Notes under the pieces: model-generated
Told to the model about the DNA's origin: nothing
Databases searched by the model: none
What the model saw: the letters and a program-made list of their open reading frames with translations, nothing else
NCBI GenBank assembly: GCA_947498065.1
Contig: CANMIS010000001.1
Span: 186,001-250,000, forward strand
From: an uncultured Erythrobacter sp.
GTDB taxonomy: Bacteria > Pseudomonadota > Alphaproteobacteria > Sphingomonadales > Sphingomonadaceae
DNA: 64,000 nt
Direction of reading: 5' to 3'
Shown here: piece after piece, positions 24,107-33,739 of the stretch
Layout: each line of letters opens with the position of its first letter
Numbering within the stretch: the stretch's first letter is position 1
Program-made: the position numbers and the translations under genes

Positions 24107-25431
24107 TTGCCGGCTCCATCTTTGGGATGCTGATCGGGCCATTTGATCTCACGCTCACGGGTCGCTTGAGCAGCCTGCTCCTTCAAATGCCAAGGCAGCT
24201 CTTCAAACACGTCTTCGAACATCGTCTTGAACGGATGGTGCAGGCCGTGGCCTAGAATGCCGTTCTTTTCCGCTTCCTTGGTCGCGGCCTTCACTTCTTC
24301 AGCGCATTTGCGGTCCATCGCCTCTTGGCGCTCCTCATCCCACTCGCCAATCGCGATCATGTGGTTCTTGAGGCGCATGACAGGATCACCCAGCGGCCAT
24401 TCTTCGCGCTCCTGAGCGCTGCGATAGCCCGATGGATCATCCGAGGTGGAATGCCCCTCTGCGCGGTAAGTAAAGTATTCAATCAAGGTCGGCCCCTGAT
24501 TGGCGCGGGCGCGGTTCGCGGCCCATTGCTGCGCGGCGAAACACGCCAGCGCATCATTGCCATCCACACGCAGGCCAGCGAGGCCATACCCCAATGCGCG
24601 CGCAGCAAAGGTTGTCCGCTCTGAACCGGCGAAACCAGAGAAGCTGCTGATCGCCCACTGGTTGTTGATAACATTGAGGATAACCGGTGCATTATATACG
24701 GTCGCAAAGGTGCAGGCGCTGTGGAAATCGCCCTCGGCGGTAGAGCCCTCGCCCACCCATGTCGCGGCGATCCGGCTGTCGCCCTTGATCGCGCTCGCCA
24801 TGGCCCAGCCGACCGCTTGCGGCGTCTGGGTCGCGAGGTTGCCGGAGATGCTGAAAAAGCTGTGCTCGCGGCTGGAATACATGATCGGCAGCTGGCGGCC
24901 CTTCAGCTTGTCGCCCTTGTTCGAGTAAATCTGATTGATCATCTCGATCAGGGGATAGCCGCGCGCGATCAAAATGCCCTGCTGGCGATAGCTTGGGAAA
25001 ACCATGTCATCGCTGGCGAGCGCCATGCCGGCAGAGACGCTGGTCGCCTCCTCGCCGGTGCACTTCATGTAGAACGAGGTTTTGCCCTGACGCTGCCCCC
25101 GGAACATCCGCTCATCAAAGGCGCGGACCATCGCCATATGGCCGAGCATGGTGCGCAATGTGTCTGGTGAGAGCTTGGGATCCCACGGCCCATGAGCCTT
25201 GTTGTCATCACCCAGCACGCGGACCAGACCATAGGCCAGGTCCTTCATTTCGCCAGGCGCGCAGCCTTCATCCGGGCGCGGCATATCGCCGGGCGCGCCA
25301 ACGTCTACATCTGCGAAATTGACCGGATCGCCGGGGCGCGACCGAGGTTCGGGCACGTGCAGTGCCAGGGCCGGACGGTTATCGCCGGTGTGCGGGCTAT
25401 CGCCGCTCTTGCCTGAGGCCCCATCGGCCAT
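24103..25431 (-). CDS. bkdA1: Branched-chain 2-oxoacid dehydrogenase E1 alpha
   Basis: ThDP-dependent alpha chain, 442 residues. The ThDP site is WVGEGSTAEGDFHSACTFAT ... NNQWAIS; the phosphorylation-loop region TYRAEGHSTSDDPSGYRS is of the branched-chain kind. About 85 residues at the N-terminus precede the conserved core and are Pro/Asp-rich, as in other proteobacterial homologues. It is first of three coupled genes. No dedicated E3 is seen nearby, so E3 would come from elsewhere in the genome. Confidence 0.9.
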   Translation of the reverse strand: MADGASGKSGDSPHTGDNRPALALHVPEPRSRPGDPVNFADVDVGAPGDMPRPDEGCAPGEMKDLAYGLVRVLGDDNKAHGPWDPKLSPDTLRTMLGHMAMVRAFDERMFRGQRQGKTSFYMKCTGEEATSVSAGMALASDDMVFPSYRQQGILIARGYPLIEMINQIYSNKGDKLKGRQLPIMYSSREHSFFSISGNLATQTPQAVGWAMASAIKGDSRIAATWVGEGSTAEGDFHSACTFATVYNAPVILNVINNQWAISSFSGFAGSERTTFAARALGYGLAGLRVDGNDALACFAAQQWAANRARANQGPTLIEYFTYRAEGHSTSDDPSGYRSAQEREEWPLGDPVMRLKNHMIAIGEWDEERQEAMDRKCAEEVKAATKEAEKNGILGHGLHHPFKTMFEDVFEELPWHLKEQAAQATREREIKWPDQHPKDGAGK

Positions 25432-25536
25432 ATCAGCGCTCTCCCAATTGGATCACCCACTCGGACGATGGGCTTGCAATAATTGCGTTATGGCGAATTT
25501 TTATTTCAACGCGCGGGAGCGGTCAAGCGAATGCCG

Positions 25537-26559
25537 TTACACCGCAACAGGTGCCTTGATCGGGGGCAATGGCGCGTAATCATCGACCCTGAAATCCTCG
25601 ATTTTGTAATCGAAAATTGTTTCAGGCTTGCGCGTGATCGTGAAGGTCGGCTGCGGTTGCGGCTCGCGACTCAGTTGCTCGGTGATCAATTCCTCGTGAT
25701 TGAGATAGAGATGCACGTCCCCGCCCATCCACACGAGCTCACCCGGCTGCATATCAACTTGCTGCGCGATCATCCGCTGCAACAGTGCCGCTGACCACAG
25801 GTTAAACGGCAGGCCCAGTGCGACATCACAGCTGCGTTGATACAGCACGCAATTGAGCCGTGCCTCCGGCCCGCTGCCATCGACGTGGAACTGATAGGTC
25901 TTGTGACACGGGGGCAGCGCCATCTGATCAAGCTCGGCCACATTCCAACCTTCGATGATATGGCGGCGGCTGCCCGGCGATGTGCGCAGGCTTTCTATCA
26001 CTTGCGCGACCTGATTGATGCCCTCGCCCTTTTCGTAGAGCCCATCTTTGCGATAACGATAGGTCGGCCAATCAACCCATTGCTTGCCGTATACCGGGCC
26101 TAGGTCGCCCCAACGCTTGGCAAATTCTTCGTCATCCGCAATCCGCGCGACGAAATCATCAAGCGCAATGTCCTCACCCGTCGCCTTGACGTAGTTGGCG
26201 TGCGGCCATTCGTTCCAGATCTTCACCCCCTGCAGCACCAGCGGGCGAATATTAGTCTCTCCAGTGAGGAACCACAGCATCTCACGCGTCGCGGTCTTCC
26301 AATAGACCCTTTTGGTCGTCAATAGCGGCATGGCTCCATCCGCCAGATCAAACCGCAATTGCGCGCCCATTATAGAGCGTGTGCCAATCCCGGTGCGGTC
26401 GGTGCGCTCGCTGCCAGTCTCCCAAATGCGCCGCATCAGGTCGAGATATTGCCATTCCGGATGCGCGCCCGGCGCACCTGGGCCCAGCAGTTCAGACGGA
26501 TGTGTTTCAGCGTTATCGAGCATTGCCATGAGGGCGATCTTAGCGCGCTGCGGCTCCAT
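25537..26559 (-). CDS. thyA: Thymidylate synthase
   Basis: Makes dTMP from dUMP with methylene-THF. The length is 340 residues counted from the first ATG at 26559; starts at 26529 or 26523 are equally possible because no clear ribosome site precedes any of them. Motifs: RTDRTGIGTRSIMGAQLRFD, KRVYWKTATREMLWFLTGET, the catalytic cysteine in LPPCHKTYQFHV (Cys218) and RSCDVALGLPFNLW. An insert of about 40 residues after GVKIWNEW (ANYVKATGEDIALDDF onward) makes it a long-form ThyA, as in several other bacteria. Confidence 0.96.
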   Translation of the reverse strand: MEPQRAKIALMAMLDNAETHPSELLGPGAPGAHPEWQYLDLMRRIWETGSERTDRTGIGTRSIMGAQLRFDLADGAMPLLTTKRVYWKTATREMLWFLTGETNIRPLVLQGVKIWNEWPHANYVKATGEDIALDDFVARIADDEEFAKRWGDLGPVYGKQWVDWPTYRYRKDGLYEKGEGINQVAQVIESLRTSPGSRRHIIEGWNVAELDQMALPPCHKTYQFHVDGSGPEARLNCVLYQRSCDVALGLPFNLWSAALLQRMIAQQVDMQPGELVWMGGDVHLYLNHEELITEQLSREPQPQPTFTITRKPETIFDYKIEDFRVDDYAPLPPIKAPVAV

Positions 26560-26714
26560 TTGTCACCCGCTGCCCCGGCTTCTACTCCACCGCTTTTTGC
26601 AGTCGGTGCGGAACCCGCTTGCCATAGCGATAAACCGCTCCTAATAGGCGCGCCTCACATCGCCTTGCGCGCACTCCTTTGATGGAGCCTAAGCCGCCAG
26701 GGATGATGACCGGT

Positions 26715-26791
26715 CGGGGAGTGGCGCAGCCAGGTAGCGCACCTGTTTTGGGTACAGGGGGTCGGAGGTTCGAATCCTCTCTCCCCGACCA
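26715..26791 (+). tRNA. tRNA-Pro(TGG)
   Basis: A 77-nt cloverleaf: acceptor CGGGGAG/CTCCCCG, anticodon stem CCTGT/ACAGG around TTTGGGT (anticodon TGG), T loop TTCGAAT, discriminator A and encoded CCA. The initial C is typical of bacterial proline tRNAs. Confidence 0.97.
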
Positions 26792-27213
26792 TTTTCACAT
26801 CACTGTTGGAATATCAGGCTTCTATATAGGGGGCTGTTTGGTCTCGAATGGGCCTCACCTAATTCGCCCGCAAACCTGCGGCAAATACCCAAGTAGTGAT
26901 CGCGCTTGACGGCTGAATTCGGCGAATACCCATTAACCAAAAGCACAAAACGTCGGTCAGAGTGAAAATAACGGTAAGCCGCCTGTGTCGCGTTGTTTCG
27001 AATCGACACAGAACTCGGTTAACCGCGCGATGTTACATCAATTTACCCTTTAAAATCAGACACCCCTGTCGATTAGCTGGGATGAGTCGTTGCATATGCG
27101 CGATTACGCGTTAATACCTTCTTTACCAAGTTCGCACTCGATTCGCGTCGAGTATAAGATAATCAGGGCGTTTGAGACTTGGGATCTTAGTTACTTTCTA
27201 GAGGGGAAGATTA
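26792..27213. other. 422-bp upstream region of the pilus locus
   Basis: No gene is supported here; the open frames are short and lack ribosome sites. The stretch is more AT-rich than its surroundings and ends with GAGGGGAAG 6 nt before the pilin ATG. It presumably carries the pilus promoter; TTGAGA near 27173 could be a -35 box, but no convincing -10 partner can be fixed by eye. Confidence 0.5.
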
Positions 27214-27768
27214 ATGAAGAAACTACTTATGGCTGGCGCACTCGGCGCTGCTTTTGCTGCATCACCTGCCGCCGCTCAATCTGCGACTGCTTCTGATGAT
27301 TTCCTGGTTGCTGCATTCGTTCAAGCTGAGTGCAGCGTTGACGATCCTGACGCCGTATTTTTCGGTTTCCTCGACATTGAGGAAGATTCAGGTTCAGACG
27401 CACTTACACTGACCAACAACCGTTATGTTGAGCGTCAGCGCATTTGGGCGAGCTGCAACTATCCAGCTTCGATCACCCTCGAAGGTGAAGCGATGCAGAA
27501 CTTCTTCCAAACCAATGACGGCCCAGACGCCGACGACTTCACCGATAAACTTGAGTATCGTCTTCGTCTGCGCGCAGATGATAACACCGACTTCGCAACT
27601 GTTAATCACCGCACTGTAGACGGTTCATCAAGCACCGTTGCTCAAGTGGGTGCATTCCACAACCGCGCAGTTCTGCGCACAGTGATCAACGTGAACGATC
27701 AAGAATCGCCACGTCCACTGGCAGGCCTCTATGCCGCTGTTGCGACCGTAACACTCGGCGCAATCTAA
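27214..27768 (+). CDS. Probable major pilin of a chaperone-usher system
   Basis: 184 residues with a signal peptide (MKKLLMAGALGAAFAASPAAA) and a beta-rich mature domain containing two cysteines (AECSVDDP and ASCNYPAS) positioned like the disulphide of chaperone-usher subunits. The C-terminus ends in alternating hydrophobic residues (LYAAVATVTLGAI), the pattern of the strand exchanged with the chaperone. It precedes chaperone and usher genes and is followed by a strong hairpin, so it is likely made in excess as the shaft subunit. It is only distantly like classical FimA pilins. Confidence 0.75.
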   Translation: MKKLLMAGALGAAFAASPAAAQSATASDDFLVAAFVQAECSVDDPDAVFFGFLDIEEDSGSDALTLTNNRYVERQRIWASCNYPASITLEGEAMQNFFQTNDGPDADDFTDKLEYRLRLRADDNTDFATVNHRTVDGSSSTVAQVGAFHNRAVLRTVINVNDQESPRPLAGLYAAVATVTLGAI

Positions 27769-27792
27769 GCGACACTTCGCTTAAATGAGATT

Positions 27793-27820
27793 GGGGGAGA
27801 GGAATTCGTTCCTTTCCCCC
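27793..27820 (+). terminator. TTCG-capped hairpin between pilin and chaperone
   Basis: GGGGGAGAGGAA (27793-27804) pairs with TTCCTTTCCCCC (27809-27820) with a single G-T pair, closed by the very stable tetraloop TTCG. Only GTTTC follows, so it is likely a partial terminator or mRNA-stabilising stem. It can raise pilin mRNA over chaperone/usher mRNA. Confidence 0.75.
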
Positions 27821-28022
27821 GTTTCAACTCCGGGTGAGAAACCACAACGGTTCAACCCAAAAGACACAGCTTCGGCAAGCCGCTCTCAGTTAAGAGTTAA
27901 TTCACTTGCGCGAAGCGATAGTTGGACTCTAACGCAGACCAACAACAAAAAATAAGGGTCGGTTTCGAGGATACCAAGACACTGTGCATGGGCGCACTGC
28001 TGACTTGTAGGGGGATTTTTCC

Positions 28023-28988
28023 ATGTTTCGGCCGATTTGGGCAGCCTTTAGTGCGCTCGCTCTATTACTAACGCCTAGCGCCGCAATGGCTGCTCGCGTT
28101 TCACCAATGATCGCAGATCTCGAGCCTGATGGGCGCGGCGCAGTCACGCGCATCGAAATGGTGAGCGATGCAAACAATGACATCGCTTATGAAGTGCTGA
28201 TGATGCGCGGCGATATTTCGACCGAGGGTGAGCTTGAACTGACCCCGGCCGAAGAAGATTTTCTCGTATTCCCCACCCAGGTTTTGTTGAAGAGCAAGGC
28301 ACGTCAGGTCTTCCGCGTTCAGTATGTTGGCGATCCCGATATTGCAGCTTCGGAAATCTACTACATGTCGATCCGGCAGCTGCCGGTCGAAATCGATGCC
28401 AATTCCCAATCCCAAGTCCAGGTCGTCATCAATTACAATGTTTTGATGAACGTGTTTCCTGAGGGTGCGCGCTCTGAGCCCGTTATCCGCGAAGTTAGCT
28501 CCGTCACCCGCGAGGTTCCGCTGCTCCAGAGCGAGATCAATGAGCTCGAAGCTCAGCGCGCGGCAGAAGAGCAAGCTGCATTGGAGGCTGATCAAGACGC
28601 TCGCGATGCGGCCCTGACCGCTGCTGAGAATGATGGGTCCACTCCCGCCACTCCTCCAGCAACAATCGAAATCCCCACCACCGACGCCACCGAGATTGAG
28701 GACGATCCTGACGCTCCTCCGCCGACCCGCGCAGAAAAAGGGTTGGAAGTGCTCGTTGGCAATGATGGCAACCGCTACTTCCTAGCAGGTCTTTCGACAT
28801 GGCGAATGACCGGCACACGCACCGATGGCGAGCCCTTCGAAGCGACTTTCACCCCCGAGCAAATCGCAAGATTTATCGGCGCAGGTGTGGTCGCTCCGGG
28901 CAAAGATCGCTTGTTCTTCGTCCCAATGGACGCCGAACTCGATCCCGCCTCGGTTACGATCGAGATTGACACACCAGTAGAGCAGTGA
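28023..28988 (+). CDS. Periplasmic pilus chaperone with a long acidic insert
   Basis: 321 residues; PapD-like chaperones have about 230-240. After the signal peptide comes the first Ig domain (VSPMIADLEPDGRGAVTRIE, IYYMSIRQLPVEID). A charged, Pro/Thr/Asp-rich segment of roughly 70 residues (about 175-250) follows, starting as a coiled coil (LQSEINELEAQRAAEEQAAL), then a second beta domain ending in VTIEIDTPVEQ. Its usher follows after 4 bp. In the family the chaperone donates a strand to each subunit and delivers it to the usher. The insert is unusual. Confidence 0.85.
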   Translation: MFRPIWAAFSALALLLTPSAAMAARVSPMIADLEPDGRGAVTRIEMVSDANNDIAYEVLMMRGDISTEGELELTPAEEDFLVFPTQVLLKSKARQVFRVQYVGDPDIAASEIYYMSIRQLPVEIDANSQSQVQVVINYNVLMNVFPEGARSEPVIREVSSVTREVPLLQSEINELEAQRAAEEQAALEADQDARDAALTAAENDGSTPATPPATIEIPTTDATEIEDDPDAPPPTRAEKGLEVLVGNDGNRYFLAGLSTWRMTGTRTDGEPFEATFTPEQIARFIGAGVVAPGKDRLFFVPMDAELDPASVTIEIDTPVEQ

Positions 28989-28992
28989 GGCC

Positions 28993-31611
28993 ATGATGCG
29001 TCCCACAAAGCTCGCTCTGCAATCCCCGGCATTGAGCCTGGTTGCACTCGCCTGGTGTTTGCAAGCTCCGCTTGCAGCCGCTGCCTATGCTCAAGACAAT
29101 GCGCCCGCGGATCCCGCTGGTGATGGAACTGGCCAAGCTGCTCCAACTGACCCAGCCGAACCTGAAGTTCCAGCGAATGATGAACCTGAAGTCGTAACGC
29201 GCTCGGGCATCACATTCGTCAAGCGCAAGCCCGAAGTGGAAACGGTTGAAGAGCGCCCTTCGCTCGAATTCAACGTCCCGCTCGTCTCGGGCAGCCAAGT
29301 GCTTGGCGATGTTGCGGTGAAAGTTGAACGCGATGGCAGCGTCCTCATCGGTACAGACATGCTGCGCGAGCAGCTCGCGCTGATCCTGAATGAAGAAGGT
29401 TTGCGCCGGTTCGACACCTACAGCGCGAACCGTGAGAACATCCGCCCCGAGCCGCTGGCCGAGGCTGGCATTGAACTCGCGTTCAATCAGAACCTGCTAG
29501 AGGTCACGATTGTCCAGATTGATGGCACCCTGCGGCAAACCCGCGACTTGATCGCTCAAGACTCCAGAAGCAGTCGCGAAGAGTTAACGCTGCTCGAGCC
29601 CGAGAAATTCTCCACCTATCTCAACATCAACACCAACCTCGAGTATGACACCGAAGAAGACGAGTTCACGCCTGAATTCTTCTTCGACGGCGCGACCCGC
29701 ATCGGCGACATTGTCGTCGAATATGATGGCGCATATTCAGACCAACTCGGTGATGGGATGCGGTTTTTCCGCCGCGGTGTTCGGGCTGTCTATGATCAGC
29801 GCGAGAAATACCGCCGCTTTGCTGCAGGCGACTTGCGTCTGGAATCGCTCAGCCTGCTGCGCACCCCATTCCTTGGCGGCGTCAGCGTTGAAAAGAGCCG
29901 CCGTGTCTTCGATCCGTTCCTGCCCGCAGCCCGCTTGGGTGGAGGCGAGATTTTCCTCGACAACCGCTCGACCGTCGATGTCGTCATCAATGGTGAACAG
30001 TTTCAGCGGCTAGAGCTGGATGCGGGCACCTATGACCTCGCCAGCCTTCCGGTTCAGCTCGGGGCTAATGACGTTGAGCTGAGAATTCGCGATTCCGGTG
30101 GACGCGAACAGCTCGTAAACCTCGACTACTTCTTCCAACCGCTCAATTTGGAAGCGGGCGAAGAGGAATATTCCTTTGCCGCAGGTTTCATTGCCCGCGA
30201 CCTCGCGTTTGAGCCGAATTACACCAATGATATCGCCGTAACCGGGCTCTATCGCAAAGGCGTCTCGGACAATTTGGTGTTGGGCGGCGCGGCTCAGCTG
30301 TCTGAGGACGTTCAGCTGTTCGGCGTGGAAAGCAGCATTGTGCCGCAATTCATTCCCGGCTTCTTCGATCTGCAAGGGGCCGCGAGCTTCAGCGAGCAAG
30401 GCGGAACTGGTTTTGCAGCCCGTGCGAGCTATCGCTTTACCGGCGGTAACAGTTTCACCAACCGCAGCGGCTTTACGCTGAATGTGGATTACACCGGAGA
30501 GGGTTTCACCACCATCTCTAGCCTCATTCCAGTGGCCTTCGATCTGGTAACGGTCAGTGCAAATTATAACCGCACTCTAAACGAACGGGGCAGGATGGTA
30601 GCCGGCGCGCTTTATTCGCACCGCTCTGGGCCTCAGGAAGACCTGACCAACGTCTTCGTGGATTACATCCACCGCATCAGCGACCGCTTGCAGGTCACGA
30701 TCGGAGCGGAATATGGCACCGGCGATGCCTTTGGCAGCGAATGGGGCACGCGCGTTGGCGTTTCTTATGTCTTCGGCCCAAGCACGCGCGCCCTCGCCGA
30801 TTATCGCAGCAGGTCCGAAACCGTTCGCGCAAACCTGTCAAAAGGAAGCGAAAACCGCGTCGGATCGTTTGGCTATGACGTTGGTGTCACAAGCGACCCC
30901 AACCAGTCGCGTATCGACGCTTCGTTTGATTACACCGCAAACCGGTTTGACACGCGCTTCTCGGCATTCACCGCTGGCGACAATTTCGGCAACCTTGATC
31001 AAGAGCAACGCTATCGCCTTCAGGTCGGCACCTCTCTCGCCTTTGCGGGCAAGGAGTTCGCGATTGGCCGCCCAGTGCGCGATGCCTTTGTCATCGTCCA
31101 CCCGCACGAAACCTTGGCCGAAGGCGAAGTGATCAGCGGGCGCACGCTGGCCGACAACGAATACGAAGCGAACAGCGGCGTATTCGGCGGCGCGCTGCAA
31201 GGCCGCCTGTCATCCTACACCGACCAAACAATACAATATGACGTCGAAGGCGGCGCGATTGGCTACGATATCGGAGAAGGCTCAGTGCGCTTGGATCCCC
31301 CATACCGGGCCGGGTACACGCTCGAGGTCGGCAATGATTACTTCGTCAGCATCGTCGGCAATCTCTATCGCGGTGAAGAGCCCGTTTCGCTCGTCTCCGG
31401 TACGATTATCGCGCTGGATGATGACGAATTTGAAGAGAAACAGTTCTTCACCAATTCTACAGGCCGCTTCGGCATGATCGGCTTTGCACCGGGCAAGAGC
31501 TACCGCGTCACCTATGATAATGGCGCGTCCAGCTTTGAATTTACGGTGCCGGACGATTCAGAAGGTTTGTTCCGCTTGGGTGACGTTAAGCTCCCGGCGA
31601 TCGAGGAATAA
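28993..31611 (+). CDS. Outer-membrane pilus usher
   Basis: 872 residues; an outer-membrane beta-barrel that assembles and exports the pilus. After the signal peptide there is a Pro/Glu/Asp-rich linker (about 35-75), the N-terminal domain (SLEFNVPLVSGSQVLGDVAV), the long barrel with a plug region (VFDPFLPAARLGGGEIFLDN) and a C-terminal carboxypeptidase-like beta domain (GTIIALDDDEFEEKQFFTNS, GRFGMIGFAPGKSYRVTYDN). The layout fits the archaic/sigma class of chaperone-usher systems better than the classical FimD. Confidence 0.88.
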   Translation: MMRPTKLALQSPALSLVALAWCLQAPLAAAAYAQDNAPADPAGDGTGQAAPTDPAEPEVPANDEPEVVTRSGITFVKRKPEVETVEERPSLEFNVPLVSGSQVLGDVAVKVERDGSVLIGTDMLREQLALILNEEGLRRFDTYSANRENIRPEPLAEAGIELAFNQNLLEVTIVQIDGTLRQTRDLIAQDSRSSREELTLLEPEKFSTYLNINTNLEYDTEEDEFTPEFFFDGATRIGDIVVEYDGAYSDQLGDGMRFFRRGVRAVYDQREKYRRFAAGDLRLESLSLLRTPFLGGVSVEKSRRVFDPFLPAARLGGGEIFLDNRSTVDVVINGEQFQRLELDAGTYDLASLPVQLGANDVELRIRDSGGREQLVNLDYFFQPLNLEAGEEEYSFAAGFIARDLAFEPNYTNDIAVTGLYRKGVSDNLVLGGAAQLSEDVQLFGVESSIVPQFIPGFFDLQGAASFSEQGGTGFAARASYRFTGGNSFTNRSGFTLNVDYTGEGFTTISSLIPVAFDLVTVSANYNRTLNERGRMVAGALYSHRSGPQEDLTNVFVDYIHRISDRLQVTIGAEYGTGDAFGSEWGTRVGVSYVFGPSTRALADYRSRSETVRANLSKGSENRVGSFGYDVGVTSDPNQSRIDASFDYTANRFDTRFSAFTAGDNFGNLDQEQRYRLQVGTSLAFAGKEFAIGRPVRDAFVIVHPHETLAEGEVISGRTLADNEYEANSGVFGGALQGRLSSYTDQTIQYDVEGGAIGYDIGEGSVRLDPPYRAGYTLEVGNDYFVSIVGNLYRGEEPVSLVSGTIIALDDDEFEEKQFFTNSTGRFGMIGFAPGKSYRVTYDNGASSFEFTVPDDSEGLFRLGDVKLPAIEE

Positions 31612-31622
31612 GGAAGCATATT

Positions 31623-32513
31623 ATGACCATTCTTCGCACCGTTTTCGTTGCTGGCGCCCTTTGCGCGAGCGCCTCGGTTTCTGCCCAAGATGGCGGCTGC
31701 CGACCTGAATTCGTCGACACGACCGAGAACGTGAACGTCTCGGGCATTCAAATCGGCGCTGGTGAGCGTGCCCGCGAAAACTTTGAAATTCGGGTCCGTA
31801 ACGCAGCTGGCAACGGCCCATGCGAGGCGTTTATGCGCATTGCTCGCCGGGACAGCGTGGCCGCTGACGATCCGGTCCAGTTCAACTTCAGCTCCGGCGG
31901 TCAGCGCCTTGAGGTGCTCGCAGATGATGCAACTGCAGGTCCGATCAACAATGATCTGTTCCTGCGCGGTGTCCCGGGCAGCCGCAATGGCCGCGCGGTG
32001 CGCGTTCAGCTGGGCTTCCCAACCGAATGGGGCCTCGATGCGGGCACTTATTCGCGCGAATTCGTCGCCACACTTCGCGATGCAAATGGCACTCTGGTTG
32101 ACACCTTGGAGCTCTCCGTACGGGTCAACATTCCATCCGCGGTTGCCCTTCGCATAGTCGGCGCCAGCGGGCGCGGCAGCGTGCGGCGCATCAACCTCGG
32201 TGCTTTGGACCCGGATGCCTTCACCCGGTCCGATCCCTTTGGCCTGCGGATTTGGAGCACTTCGCCTTACCGCGTTGAGTTCACCTCGGAAAACCAAGGC
32301 GTGCTGCGCCATTCACGTGGGCGCGATGAAATCCCTTATGTGCTGCGGATGCGCGGCGAGAAGGTTGATCTGATGGGCGCGAATGGCCGTGAATTCGTGG
32401 AGCACACAGATTCACTGGGCGATTTGCACCCACTGCGAGTGATGGTGGATCCATTCTTTGCCGAAGCTGGCAAATATGCCGACCGCGTCAGGGTGTCGGT
32501 TAGCGCGATCTAA
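31623..32513 (+). CDS. Two-domain pilus tip subunit or adhesin candidate
   Basis: 296 residues, exported (cleavage near VSAQDGG). Two beta domains are suggested: the first with cysteines in GGCRPEFVD and NGPCEAFMRI, the second from about residue 165. The C-terminal RVRVSVSAI resembles a donor-strand acceptor end. Its position directly after the usher (11 bp) and its size, about twice a pilin, point to a tip subunit or adhesin. The receptor is unknown. Confidence 0.7.
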   Translation: MTILRTVFVAGALCASASVSAQDGGCRPEFVDTTENVNVSGIQIGAGERARENFEIRVRNAAGNGPCEAFMRIARRDSVAADDPVQFNFSSGGQRLEVLADDATAGPINNDLFLRGVPGSRNGRAVRVQLGFPTEWGLDAGTYSREFVATLRDANGTLVDTLELSVRVNIPSAVALRIVGASGRGSVRRINLGALDPDAFTRSDPFGLRIWSTSPYRVEFTSENQGVLRHSRGRDEIPYVLRMRGEKVDLMGANGREFVEHTDSLGDLHPLRVMVDPFFAEAGKYADRVRVSVSAI

Positions 32514-32589
32514 TCAGAGACCAGCATCTGGCAGCAGTGCAGCGCATCGCCAGCAGGGTTACACGGCCAACGCCAGGCCCAAACAAACA

Positions 32590-32622
32590 AACGGCCAGCA
32601 CCCGATGTGGATGCTGGCCGTT
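32590..32622. terminator. Bidirectional terminator at the end of the pilus operon
   Basis: AACGGCCAGCA (32590-32600) pairs perfectly with TGCTGGCCGTT (32612-32622) around an 11-nt loop. On the plus strand TCGCGTTTT follows; on the minus strand TTGTTTGTTT follows. It serves both the pilus operon and the convergent small pilin-like gene. Confidence 0.85.
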
Positions 32623-32646
32623 CGCGTTTTATCGTGATTGGGTAAG

Positions 32647-33063
32647 TTAGACAGCCGTCAGCGAGAAGCTGATCGAGATGGGCTGCGCAATGTCGCCCGT
32701 CTGGATTGTCACTGGCACTGGGCCAAAGCGCGCGCCTGCACGCATCGCGACAAAGGAGAAACCGCCCGGGTTCAGCTCGCTGGTGTCGCGGCCATATTGG
32801 ACACTCACGCGCTCACCCACGGCCAGCTCGCGGTGCGTTGCGATCACGGAGAAGCCGCGATTGGTGTTGCACGCTTCGAACAAAGTGCCTGTGACCACTT
32901 CATTGTCGTCCTGAGCGCTGAACACGCCTGGCTCAATCTTGCATGAAACGGGGACTTGCGCGCTAACGCGAAAGCCGCCTTGTACACGCTCGCCAGCCAT
33001 CGCTGGCGTGGCCGCAAACATCATTGCCGCAACGGGCATCGCATAGATAATTTTCTGACGCAT
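32647..33063 (-). CDS. Pilin-like (SCPU-type) exported protein
   Basis: 138 residues with a signal peptide (VAAMMFAATPAMA) and one beta domain with two cysteines (VPVSCKIEPG and FEACNTNRGF). The spacing, with the second cysteine following a GTLFEACN turn, is like SCPU/spore-coat-U pilus proteins. The C-terminal PISISFSLTAV fits a donor-strand end. It is transcribed towards the pilus operon and is probably an extra subunit with its own control. Confidence 0.75.
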   Translation of the reverse strand: MRQKIIYAMPVAAMMFAATPAMAGERVQGGFRVSAQVPVSCKIEPGVFSAQDDNEVVTGTLFEACNTNRGFSVIATHRELAVGERVSVQYGRDTSELNPGGFSFVAMRAGARFGPVPVTIQTGDIAQPISISFSLTAV

Positions 33064-33262
33064 AGTTGGTCTCCTATGCGAACCGCAATATGCGATGTTG
33101 GTGAAATCTTAGCTGCGACTTAGGGTTAACGCGGGGCTTCAATTGAGCGCCGAATAGGCCTCTGTTAACGACATCGAATACTGAAATACGGTCGGAATTT
33201 AGGTTAATTCCGCGAGGCTACTAGGCGGTAATACGGCGTTAGGCTGAATTTGAGGCTCGCGG

Positions 33263-33739
33263 CTAAACGATGCGGTCCGCCGCCAACCCCAGCACTAATG
33301 TCAGGGTGCCTAGCCCCATCGACAATTGCCAGCGCAGTGACAGGAAATCGCGCGCAGCATAGCCCAAAGCGCGGTCGGCCAGCGGGCTGAGCGCAATCAA
33401 TACACCAAGATAAAGCAGCGCCGGACCCGGCCATTCCCAGCCAAAGGTCCATGGCAGGAACAGCGCAAGACCAATCAGGCTAGGCAAGACCGCCATCAGG
33501 TAAGAACCCGCGCCAGCATTGCCCTTTGCCAGCGCCTGGCCCCACCACACGCCGCCCAGAAAACTGAAAATCAGCGCCGCATAGGCGAAGCCGCCTGCGA
33601 GCGCGACATAGGCCGCCTCCCCGCCATAGAGCACCAGGCCAAGCGCGATCGCCTGAGGGAGCAGGCCAGCATAGCCAAGAATTCGCGCGGCGAGAGTGAG
33701 AGAAGCGTCTTGTGTCATCGAGGGGGCAGCGTTTGGCAT
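33263..33739 (-). CDS. DUF3429 membrane protein
   Basis: About 158 residues with five hydrophobic helices (LGYAGLLPQAIALGLVL, FAYAALIFSFLGGVWWGQAL, MAVLPSLIGLALFLPW, LLYLGVLIALSPL, LSMGLGTLTLVLGL) in the DUF3429 pattern with the conserved FLGGVWWG. The function is unknown. The start at 33739 is chosen; an upstream in-frame ATG at 33781 adds a basic stretch without hydrophobicity. It is divergent from the ABC1 kinase gene. Confidence 0.82.
   Translation of the reverse strand: MPNAAPSMTQDASLTLAARILGYAGLLPQAIALGLVLYGGEAAYVALAGGFAYAALIFSFLGGVWWGQALAKGNAGAGSYLMAVLPSLIGLALFLPWTFGWEWPGPALLYLGVLIALSPLADRALGYAARDFLSLRWQLSMGLGTLTLVLGLAADRIV

Noticed and set aside
26800..27009. A 69-residue minus-strand frame upstream of the pilin
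   Set aside because: No ribosome site, atypical composition, and it lies in the presumed pilus promoter region.
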